Assembly (NCBI GenBank): GCA_963931865.1
Contig: OZ007512.1
Location: 9,433,160-9,497,159 of the forward strand
Source of the DNA: Axinella damicornis
Lineage: Eukaryota; Porifera; Demospongiae; Axinellida; Axinellidae
Length of the DNA: 64,000 bases
Direction: 5' to 3'
Part shown: one piece after another, positions 45,230-54,909 of the stretch
Layout: every line of letters begins with the position of its first letter
Position numbering within the stretch: the stretch's first letter is position 1
Notes under the pieces: model-generated
What the model saw: only the letters and a program-made list of their open reading frames with translations
What the model was told of the DNA's origin: nothing
Database searches by the model: none
Translations under genes and position numbers: made by a program

Positions 45230-48200
45230 TCAGGTGCTCAAAGTTAACTGGATCTCTCTGAAAGTTGGTCTGGCCTGCGGTACAGAAGATACCAGAGACA
45301 TTAACAGTTACTATACAGTGGGAAGCATATACACAGACACAAGTGACATGACTAATGTGTGAGTGACATTTCCAGTATGCACTCTAATAGGTTTATCAAG
45401 CTTCCAGGCCGTACGGCTATACTGGAACATGTTGACATCAATCGGCAGTGCCTTATTTAACCATATACACCATAATTATACGGCCAAATGCACCTGGAGA
45501 ATACCCATTAGCATATAAGGAGGTTTAGTAAAATAATTCCTCAATCATTTGGTATACCAACACGGAGCTCAAGAACCTGGGAACCAGGGAACAAGGCTAA
45601 GCAGAACCATACTTAGACTACGTAGGCCACTATGTACCTTTGGATCTTGTTCCAAGCACCATTTGATCAGGTCTGCTAAATGCGGATCACATGTTTCGGG
45701 AATGGTTGGGCACTGTGTGGAGTGATAAAGTGGCAGAATGCTCCAGTCACACGTACAGTTTTAGGGTACAACAGCTTTTGCTATGTACGTAAACATAAAT
45801 TTTAACGAATTGCATTTGGTTACTTAAGTAAATACGTGACAAACGCAACACTGGAAGACTGAAACACAGCTCTGGAAGGCCTAAACGAAGCCCTGGAAGA
45901 TCTGTAAGCAAAGCTGCACCATTTTTCAGAAACTTAGGTACATACAATAGCTTCTGATGTTCAGAAGAAGCCTTCCGGTTTGCGGTGAAGCTGCGCCGGA
46001 AAACATTCTGAATCTCGGCATCAAGTTTTAAGACGTGTACCATACAAAAATGCAGCTTTTATACAATCAAGTGTACATAGTACATGTACATAGTACAGGA
46101 GTGCCTGCATTTGCAATTAATTGTAATCTGGCTTGAGATGCTTGTGTGCTCATGAAATCTGACATAAACAAGCACTTGCTTACGTAGCTGGTGAGTTGTG
46201 CTGTTACTGCTACTGTACAACTTAGTACCAGAATGGTGAAGGGACATTCCCCTATAGTGATTGGCAACTCCCTCTGAATCACTCACCTTGCCATCAGCAA
46301 TCATAGCAGGTACCAGGACAGGAAGCACATCAGAGAATGGTAGTTCTTGAGTTGCCATCTCAAATAATAATGTCCCAAATGAGTAGACATCAGAGGATTT
46401 GGAGGCACTTTTCCTTCGCAGTATCTGAAAAACAAGAGGATAAAACGTAATAGTTCTGAAAATAAAATTAATGCACTATACATTTATTTAATTTCAAGTA
46501 AATTGTATCGCTCCCTACCTCTGGAGCCATCCAGGCATATGTACCAACAGCCGACATCCGCCGTGTGGTGTGTTGCAAAGCCTGAGCAAACCCAAGATCA
46601 CAGATCTGAGAAATAAAGGTTTATGTGTTTACATAGAGACTATAATTATTATACTCTAGTGATGCGCCAATATCGATATTCCGATAATACCAAAAGATAT
46701 TTGCCGATACCGATAACCTATCTGATACTGTAGGTTCTCGTGTTTGTATTATACCGTGTGAAGTCTGTTGGCCACAAGCTCACTTCAAATAGCAAAATTT
46801 GGATCCAAATAGAACTCCCAAATTAGTGACTTCTTCCCTTGACCCATCATCCTATAGTTTGTAACAACCACTGCACTGATAATGCTAGTACATGGTTATG
46901 CAATACGCTGCTCCATTTATCGGCCAAGTTATCAAATTTTATCCCCAGGAAGGTGATTATCAGCCCAATACTGATATCCAATTATTGGTACATCACTAAT
47001 ACGTACTCCACACAGTTCAGGCCAGTGTCACTTGCTGTATTAATCGTTACCTTTGCTTTCAATGCAGATGTGAGGACAACTGAAGGGACAAGCGATACAA
47101 TCCTCATCATGGACGCCAGAACAGCACATACCCAGTGTCACATTGCATTTTGGCAGTGAATATGTACACAAACTGGGAACTAGAAAACTATTAGATGCAA
47201 CTTTCTTACCATTGCTGGACTTCAGATCTCTGTGAACAATATCACGCTGATGGAGGTAGACCATTCCTGTGAATGCAAGACAAAGATATTACAATGTTAT
47301 GTATACTACTGCTGAACTGGAGGAACCTCAATACGTATTATGCTGTTACGTGTACTATTCCAGGAAATGGTGCCAAGCCACATGCACATTGGAATTCAGA
47401 GAGAAATTGGTTGTGGCTACACTATTCTAGGAAAATACAACAGCTCTATGTATACATTGTTACTCATAAGATCTTCAACTTCGGTAGCTATAGCCTCAAG
47501 GAGGGAATTATGAGCCATATTTTCCTACAGGTATATATGCCTGATAACCACCCTCTTGTTAGATACAAGGGGATATACGTACATACAAGTAAGGAATAAT
47601 TATGATGTGAGTTGTTGTCATGGTATTTGAACAGTATAGAGTATGCGATTGGTAGCAAAGGAGCTGGGTGGGGCCTCGGAACGAGGCTATGGTATTTTGC
47701 AACAATGGTCTTACATCCCTATCGGTGACCTGGCATAAGTATACCTTCAGCTACTTGTACTGCCCAGAGTACTATCTGTGACAGAGGAGGCTGGTTGTGC
47801 TGTTCATGAATGTAGTCATAGATGGAGCCATTCTCCGCAAATTCTGTGAAGAAAATTATTGAGGCCATGCAGTAATTAAAAGTTCCCTCAGGCATGAAGT
47901 TTACATTCCAAACGTTATTCATGGTCAAGCTGTCATTAATGGTTGCTGTCTTTCTTTGGGTGCTACATACGTAGTGTTGTAGAGGAAGCAATCGGTTTTC
48001 TGACACTTTCTGCAATACTACTTCAAGATTTTTATCAACAATGCGGACACCAACTGCATTCTTGTAGACAAGTTGTTATGGCTTCGAATAAGTTGGGCTC
48101 CGAAACTTTGTTAATCAGACCACACCAACAGTCTGCTACACAAAAAATAGGATGATCACTGCAATTGCCTGCTACACCTCCTTGAGAACTGGGTAACCCG

Positions 48201-49998
48201 CTAACCTAGCACACTAGGTGATCCTTCTACTCTCAACTTTTGATCACGGGCAGACATGAAACTGTCATGGTCTCGACCTTAAATAAAATAAAACTTATTA
48301 ATTGTTAATGTTCCGGACTACTGTATGCTGTCTGGTATCATGTAACTACTCTAGGGTGGTTTACATTTGTATCTCACATACTTTTCAGTTCAAATCAAGC
48401 ACGGGATGGTCGAAGTTTGGTAATCATTGGCATCAGACAATCAGTAATTCACTCTAGTTCTGAGAAAATACAAATTTCCAAATGCCTTCTGTGTGCTCAT
48501 CGTGCTACTGTGTGATACACCGCAGCAATATTGGGTGTGATGCTGTCTATAGTATTCATATGTATCCTGATGTTTGCCAAACCTGTGACAACGAAGTGCA
48601 CATTGCTCTGTGTAGCTGTCCCGTAGTACTGGATGATGGAGGGATGATCCAGTGAGATGAGGATTTTAACCTGAAGAGATTCAGTGCAGAAACTCATTAT
48701 ACAAGACTAGTATACAGATCAGAAGATATACCAGCAATGGTGCATACGACCTTCATAGCAAATGCCGTTGCCATGACAATGACACTGAGTATTCATTAGA
48801 TACGTATTCTGTGTGTCAGGCTCTAATTTGTATGGTGTAAACTAGTCTCTATACACAATAAGCCATGGACAGTAATAGTTAGGCTTGCGGAAATTATTCC
48901 CCAAATTTTGCCCATTATTCTATTCTTTTATTCCTAAAAATTTTACCTATTATTCTTCCTAGAAAAAAAATTATTCCCAAGACAGCCACCTATTATTCTC
49001 AATGAAAAACCAAACCGTGAGACCGAACTCTCCTTCACACGTTGCGTCAGCGATTGAGATAGCCTTAGTAAAGACCGTCGCTGGCTTCTCTTCACTCGAA
49101 CCGGAGGGTTAGCTTTTACTTCACGCTTCCTAGCTAACTCAGAGGGCTCTGGGAACTTGAACCTACCTAGTAGAGAGCTAGTAGTTTGGCTACACTCTCC
49201 TTTCTCCGACGAACAGTCGCTAGCAGCCATTTCCGCGACGTGATAATCCGTTTTTTCCCCAGTAAACTCACCGATTATTCCGGAAATATTCTTCATTCTT
49301 TGTGCTACCTATTATTCTTTTATTATTCCCGGCATAATTTCCGCAAGCCTAGTAATAGTGCTGTCACCGTGCTACCAAAATCAGCTGAATTTCCTGCATG
49401 GGAACTATTACACCTGCTAATAATAGTCTGAAATTAACATCAGTGAGCCAATTTCTAAATCACATCACAGGATAAGCTAGCTGTAGATACAGACTGGACG
49501 GCCACATCAAAGTTGCTCCGTGACACACCATCTACATGCCGTCCGAGTCTGTCATGGGACCACTTCACTTTTGAGTAGTAATTACATTATTTCCTGCATA
49601 GACCATACCTACAGGCACGCCCCTAAGCAGGAGAAGCCAAAAATGAAACTTCAAATGGTCCCACCACGGACTCGAATGGGCGTGCGGACGGTGTGGATAC
49701 AGAGAAGCTCTGATGGTTACGTGTCCGTATCTTCAGGCGGTTTCGCCTGTGTGTGCTATGAGTCCTTGCTCTCGCCATCTAGGTTCTTTGCAGCAGCAAC
49801 TCTCGACAAGTGGAGACACATATCGCCATCTTACCTCTCTTTTCTCCAACACCATCATCATCTTGATGGCCACAGTCTTGTTCTTTGAAATCCATCGTCC
49901 CTTTGACACTGTTCCAAACCCACCACTTCCCACCTTCTCCATGAACTCCAGGTCAGAGTACTCAATGTCAACCGGACTGAACTTCTTCAAGCTGCCCC
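45230..49998 (-). CDS. Kinase D: second MLK/ZAK-like kinase domain of the E-D tandem-kinase gene
   Basis: Minus-strand exons: 49998-49835, 48670-48583, 47843-47745, 47266-47210, 47079-47051, 46605-46519, 46424-46287, 45712-45638 and 45274-45230 (TGA). Sizes are 164, 88, 99, 57, 29, 87, 138, 75 and 45. Motifs are GSGGFGTVSKGRW, VAIK, IVHRDLKSSN, ICDLGFAQ, AVGTYAWMAPE, SSDVYSFGTLLFEMATQ and PTIPETCDPHL. The usual CW of subdomain XI reads WCLEQD, a mild change. The first exon starts with two codon bases, fitting the donor after kinase E (GAC T|GTGAGT). It ends ARPTFREIQLTLST, shared with kinase F. All motifs are intact, so an active kinase is likely. Confidence 0.8.
45840..46030. repeat. Intronic CTTCCGGA-type dispersed repeat (copy 2)
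   Basis: Minus-strand copy of the repeat at 1437-1690, with GGTGCAGCTTTGC/CTTCCAGAG motifs. It is in the intron between kinase D exons 46424-46287 and 45712-45638, and is carried along in the duplicate at 61970-62180. Confidence 0.55.
46656..47003. mobile_element. hAT-like MITE, TAGTGATG termini
   Basis: The left end TAGTGATGCGCCAATATCGA and the right end, in reverse complement TAGTGATGTACCAATAATTG, are imperfect inverted repeats with AT-rich GATA-type interior. Termini of this type are common in hAT elements. It is present in the duplicate at 63620. Confidence 0.5.
48880..49351. mobile_element. hAT-like element with 8-bp target duplication
   Basis: Its ends are TAGGCTTGCGGAAATTATTC and the inverted GCATAATTTCCGCAAGCCTA. 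It is flanked by GTAATAGT at 48872-48879 and 49352-49359. It lies in the kinase D intron between exons 49998-49835 and 48670-48583. The 117-residue minus ORF inside (MKNISGIIGEF) is wholly within the element and does not look like a transposase. Confidence 0.75.
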
Positions 49999-50144
49999 CT
50001 GTAATATCGGACACAAGTGGTGCACTTTCACTTCGGACATTAATTGTAGATCGCACAGTGTCTCATGTCATTTTTACCACAAGCTCCTCCATAATTATTC
50101 AATGTCTAGGTGTTTAAGTTGCAAATGGTATGCGTCTTTAAAAT

Positions 50145-50440
50145 AATTGATGCTGAGATTCTTTTCCGAAGTGTTTGTGGTGCAGTTTCACCGCAAATCG
50201 GAAGGCTTCTTCCAAGCTTCTTCCAAGAATCGGACGGTTTCTTCCGAACATAATGCAGAAGACTTCTTCGGAAGAGTGCTACATAGCTTTGTATGTAAGT
50301 ACCTAAGTTTCCGAAAAATGGTGCAGTGTCGCTTATGGGTCTTCCAGGGCTTCATTATGCCTACTGTAGCTGCTCTTCCAGAGCGGCATTTGTCGTGTAA
50401 ATCTTGTGCTGTGACGGAAGGGGTTCTGCAATGCATGCCA
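50145..50440. repeat. Dispersed CTTCCGGA-type repeat (copy 3)
   Basis: CGCAAATCGGAAGGCTTCTTC and many CTTCCGAA/CTTCCAGA motifs, between kinase E's last exon and kinase D's first exon. It forms most of the 499-base intron that would join the two kinases. Confidence 0.55.
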
Positions 50441-50497
50441 TTAACCCCCTAAAGACACATACTGTACAAGGGGAGGAGCTACCTACTACACACTCAC

Positions 50498-51481
50498 AGT
50501 CTCCACTCAGAGCCTTCATGATCTCTGGAAAACTTGGCCTAGCCTGTGGTGCACAAACAATCACATTCCACGTACGTACTAATGAAATTATCAACAAAAG
50601 CTGTATAACATGTAGATTAGTAGTACATACAGGATTGTGATCAGTATGGTCACATGCACAATCTTACGGTGTAATACGCAGACCGTAAAACAGTACCTAA
50701 GGGGTACGTATGTACTCAGTACTATACATTGAGAAATAATAATGCCCCTATACGTAATAAAGCCACGCCAGCATGTACGTTTTATGACCATATGTAAATA
50801 CTAGCCTCGTTCCCAGGCAACCCCTTTTCTCTCAATTTTTGTTCACGCGTGGGAGAGCCTGGGAACGAGGCTACGTAAATACCAGTTTGCAGTACATTAT
50901 GTTTTTAATGCACGAGGGAAATCTAGTTAACGGTCGAGGGTGAGATAATGCACGAGCCAAAGGCGAGTGCATTATCCACCCGAGACCGTTAACTAGATTG
51001 CCTGAGAAGGGCGGCGGCACGTATTTACAAATGGGGGGGGGGCAAGATATATTACACACTGCCGGAGACAGTGCATAGAGGCACGTAGCGCTGATCAGTC
51101 CCAGCGAAGCGCGGAACAAATTTTTCGCCTTCATTTTCAGCTATCAGGATGGGCTCTAGTGGCACCTTCGTGCTTTTGCACTGCAAGTTCCAGATGTATG
51201 AGGATTGCAGGTCCCGGGGCCGCCGTGCTTCTTTCTTGCTCAAATTTCGCTCACGAACGTAATACGTATGTACACGGGTATACTAGATTGCGGTCTCGTT
51301 CCCAAGTCGTTCGGTTATAGCTAGCCAGCTGCTGGCTACGTCGATAGCTGGACTTGTGCCAGATCAGCAACTCGATTCGCGTACATCGTACGTACACAAG
51401 GTTAGCCGAGTCAGCCTAGTACTAAGTATAGGGCAGCCGTTGGCTGTTTAATAGGTTTAATAGTAGCTAGCTGCTAGGAGT

Positions 51482-51513
<32 letters not shown>

Positions 51514-52865
51514 TTGCCCCCCCCTGTGCCGCCGCCCCTGCCTGAGTGCACTAAACCCCGTAATGCACTGCAAACTGGTATCTAAACTACTTAGTGCAAC
51601 TCACTGACCCGAAACAGCCATTGGTATTTGCTTTATCCAGATAATGCACACTAAAGTGTGCATTAAGCGATTTAATGCTCAGTCATGTAATCGATTCTGA
51701 GGCATCTAATTCATTGAGGGTCACGTGAGCAGCACTAATGACAGATACAGCCACAATGTACCTTTGGATCGTGTTCCCAGCAGCACTTAATCAGGTTGGC
51801 TAAACGTGGGTCACATGTCTCAGGAATGGTTGGGTGCTGTGTAGTGATAAGGTGACAGAAAATCATCACATTCCAGCCACATTGAATTAGTGGTACAGCT
51901 TTGGTAACACTCAGACTTTAAATCGTGTGAGTGTGAGTAACGGATGTGGGGGACTGGAGGCACCTGCATGACCTTTGTACTTTACTACACCCTTCGAAAT
52001 TCAAATTCCATGAAGAATGCTCAAGAAAGTTGAGCACAATTATAACGGAACGGCGTGTCTATAGTTTGAAAGCGCACACAGTCCAGTTGAATAGCGAACA
52101 GGGCATTGCTAACACCTAAGTTAGTATACATCCGTACCAGAATGGTGAGGGGCATTCTCTGAAGTGACTGGTACCTTCTGAATCACCCACCTTGCCTTCC
52201 ATTGTCATAGATGGTACCAGGAGAGGAAGCACATCAGGGAAGGGTAGCTGTTGGGTTGCTATCTCGAATAACAGTACTCCGTACGAGTAGACATCACAGA
52301 ATTTGGAGACTTTCTCTCTTCGTAGCATCTGAGAATTAAAAGGAAGACAATCTCTAATAGGTAGGAAAAACACATGCAGTTAGTGCAGTAAACGACAAAT
52401 CAACTGCCTTGTAGCAGTGTTCATCGTCCCCATACCTCTGGAGCCATCCAGGCATATGTACCTACGGCCGTGGTCTGCCGTGCGGTGTGGTCCAAACTCC
52501 GGGCAGAGCCAAGATCACAGATCTGAGACAGAAAGGTTGGCTTGTTTACTCAGGACTAGTTATACCGCCCACGGTTCAAGCTAGAGTAAAATGTTGCAGT
52601 TTGCTAGGTACCTTCGCTTTCAGTGCAGATGTGAGGACAACTGCAGGGGCAAAGAGATAATACAATCTTCATCACGGCTTTCAGAGTATTGAGCAGCATA
52701 TACCCAGTACACAACATTCCAGTTTGCAGGTTTGAAGTTAGACACTTGTTTAAGAATGCACGCAATCTGTATATTCCATCACCTAAACAAGAAATGAAAC
52801 TTTCTTACCGTTGCTGGACTTCAGATCTCTGTGAATAATGTCCCGCTGGTGGAGGTACACCATTC
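50498..52865 (-). CDS. Kinase E: C-terminal two-thirds of a first kinase domain, N-lobe missing
   Basis: Minus-strand exons: 52865-52809, 52640-52612, 52522-52436, 52328-52191, 51836-51762 and 50543-50498. They encode IIHRDLKSSN, VVLTSALKAK, ICDLGSARSLDHTAR, AVGTYAWMAPE, CDVYSYGVLLFEIATQ, HPTIPETCDPRL and ARPSFPEIMKALSG. The three exons that carry the glycine loop, VAIK lysine and hinge in every paralogue are absent upstream. Reverse-transcriptase relic sequence begins about 115 bases 5' of the first exon. The last exon resembles kinase A's (ARPSFPEI-EALSG) and not the terminal type, and its GTGAGT donor joins in frame to kinase D. Without an N-lobe, E cannot be a catalytic kinase by itself. 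Confidence 0.75.
50803..50873. mobile_element. TAGCCTCG-family MITE
   Basis: TAGCCTCGTTCCCAGGCAA ... GCCTGGGAACGAGGCTA. It is flanked by TGTAAATAC (50794-50802) and CGTAAATAC (50874-50882), 8 of 9 identical. Confidence 0.75.
50876..51588. mobile_element. Terminal-inverted-repeat element in a kinase E intron
   Basis: The left end ACCAGTTTGCAGTACATTA is mirrored by TAATGCACTGCAAACTGGT at the right. An internal palindrome around GTTAACTAGAT lies at 50925-51000 and poly-G at 51484-51512. A segment at 51062-51235 is the reverse complement of one at 28280-28440. Confidence 0.55.
51484..51512. repeat. Poly-G tract
   Basis: Twenty-nine consecutive G inside the element at 50876-51588. Confidence 0.95.
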
Positions 52866-52978
52866 CTGAGAATGGACAAAGAAAAGCCTACATATAACAT
52901 ATAGGCGAGACTCCACATAATGTAATCATTGAATGAGCTGCCTTCCATGTGAAATCATCTGCACATGCTCGGGGGATG

Positions 52979-54116
52979 TCATATCGATGTTACGTAACGG
53001 CTGCATGCACTACAGGTACTGCTTGTAAACTGTACTTGATAATGTAGAGACAGAGGTATTATCTGACACAGTGCTGGAACCAATCGTGTGGTGGACAACA
53101 ATGCAGAGACAGAGGATTTGGCAGCTTGGAATCCCCATTGGCAGTTAGACAGTGGACAGTGCTCTCTAAGATGGTCCGAGATTAAACAATGGAAATGCTT
53201 TTCAAGGATCTTACTGAGGATTGGTAGCAAGGATATTGGCCTGAAGTCATTTGGGCCTTTAGCACCCTGTTTCTTCGGGATGGGTACGACATTAGAGCAT
53301 TTCCATGCAGTAGGTGGCCGACCCAGTTGAATAGAGAGATTGAAAAGCTTGGTGATGGAGGGAGCTATCGCATCAGCAGTATATTTCAACATGTGAGCAG
53401 AGATACCATCTTTGCCACTGGCCTTGGCAGTCTTGAGAGACTGCAACATATCCAAGACCCATTCCTCACTGCAAAGGATGTCGGGGGTGTGATGCAATGC
53501 AGAGAGATTACAGTCCAGTGGATGCAATGCTGGGACCGAGTTGTTGAAACAACTTGAGAAAAATGAGTTCAGCCTTTGCCTCATCAGAATCGTGCATTAC
53601 ATCATTGTGGGTCAGAACAGGGATAGATGAAGATCTCTTGTTAAGATGCTTGACTGCCTTCCAAAACTGTCTGGGATTGGATGGGTTAAGTTTGTGAAAA
53701 TATGCAGACTTTGCAGTTCGAAGCTCCCCGACCACTTTGTTTCTAGCCTGGCGAAATCTGGCATAGTCCTGATGTGTCCCACTTCTTTTTGCTCTTTTGA
53801 ACAAGGTATTTCTTCGACGCATTGATCGGGTAATGCCTTTACTCAGCCATGGGAGGTTTCGGCGTCTTGGCGGAAGAACTCTTCTTGGTATACATTCCTC
53901 CATTATCTCAAGGAACTTTCCCTGCCAGTTCAGCCACGAAGAATTGATGTCATCACTGAAGAGTTCATCCCAATTTGTGTTGCCGGCTAGTCTAGTGTTG
54001 CCAAGTCGTATAATCATCTGTGGGCCACAACTACTACCAATGCACTGCAGCACAGTGCGCACGGGGTATGTGCTCTGCAGAGCTCTAGTTGTATTGATGG
54101 TTGACAATACTTCCAC
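52979..54116 (-). pseudogene. Non-LTR retrotransposon fragment (linker and N-terminal reverse transcriptase)
   Basis: The first frame (54116-53508) contains LPWLSKGITRSMRRRNTLFK and NPRQFWKAVKHLNKRSSSIP, typical of the endonuclease-RT linker of CR1/Jockey elements. After one frameshift the second frame (53584-52979) has KASGKDGISAHMLKYTAD, NVVPIPKKQGAKGPNDFRPI and LLPILSKILEKH, which are RT fingers motifs. It stops before the YADD catalytic box, so both the endonuclease and the RT palm are missing. Same strand as kinase E. The missing 3' half is unusual for ordinary 5' truncation and suggests a later deletion. Confidence 0.8.
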
Positions 54117-54524
54117 TCATTTTTGCTGCATGAATTCACCCACGCAAACCAAATTCATGAAACATTGTTGACTTCAGGGGCTCATAGCTCCAAATCTGAT
54201 GGCCATGATGTGGCTATTTTCTGAAAAGTACAGAGATGGGGCTTTTATCTGGCGCAGGTCCGTCATCATAGCACCCTGCGTTCTTGCACTACGGGCGCTT
54301 GAATCTGACCATCTTGAGACGTTTCAAGCTAGACGGGCCCGACTTTACAGCGTTCTCACCCAAAACGGGAGCAGTCTCAACTGTCTTGATAGCTAAATAG
54401 ACTCTTGACCACCAGAGATACACATATCTCAAAGGATAAGTTGTTCGCATGAACGCATCTTGGAACAGTCGGTGCCAAAATCATAGCTATTTCAGGAATT
54501 GCATAACTCCGAGTTCATAATGAA

Positions 54525-54755
54525 TAAGGTAGGGCGGGGTAATTCGGGCCACGGGGTAATTCGGGCCACTTCTACGGTGGCAACAGGAAAGAAGCATCCA
54601 TTGGATTCTTGCTTCTAGTGAGTTGTAGGCAGGTTTAGTCCCTGGATATATATGGCCATAAGTTTGCCTAAAGTCTGTCCGTTTTTAGTTACCGTTGACC
54701 TGAAGTTGAAGTGGCCCGAATTACCCCGTGGCCCGAATTACCCCGCCCTACCTTA
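54525..54755. mobile_element. 231-bp MITE with GGGGTAATTCGGGCCAC repeats
   Basis: The inverted arms of about 48 bases begin TAAGGTAGGGCGGGG and contain two GGGGTAATTCGGGCCAC units each. It ends 154 bases before the start codon of the kinase-kinase-death gene, so it may lie in that gene's promoter or 5' leader. Confidence 0.8.
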
Positions 54756-54862
54756 CTAACAGAAAGGTAACGGACGAATACGAACCTCCGTAAGCTTGCA
54801 CTACCTCCTCGTTCCCACACCCAAACAACCCCAGCGAAGATCGATACTCGCATGATCGAGAT

Positions 54863-54881
54863 TAGCCTCGTACCCAGGCTA
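54863..54881. mobile_element. 19-bp minimal TAGCCTCG element with perfect 9-bp duplication
   Basis: TAGCCTCGTACCCAGGCTA is flanked by GATCGAGAT at 54854-54862 and at 54882-54890. It consists of little more than two fused termini. It lies 28 bases before the ATG at 54910. Confidence 0.7.
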
Positions 54882-54909
54882 GATCGAGATCAGCACAGAC
54901 AGCGATAAC

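Larger units (their letters stand above)
44490..47015. repeat. Segmental duplication, copy 1 (pairs with 60629-64000)
   Basis: It begins CTCAGTAGTGGCCAAGTAAC and includes the exons of kinase D from the metal-binding-loop exon onward, plus introns and intronic repeats. The partner at 60629 is nearly identical, offset about 16.13 kb (16.97 kb after the LINE insertion). Both are in the same orientation. Copy 2 continues past the window end. Confidence 0.85.

Noticed and set aside
49186..49431. Plus ORF over the hAT-like element right end
   Set aside because: It crosses the element boundary and target duplication, so it cannot be an element gene, and has no host homology I recognise.
53088..53557. 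Plus-strand ORFs opposite the reverse transcriptase
   Set aside because: Antisense shadows of the minus-strand RT frames, without domain content.
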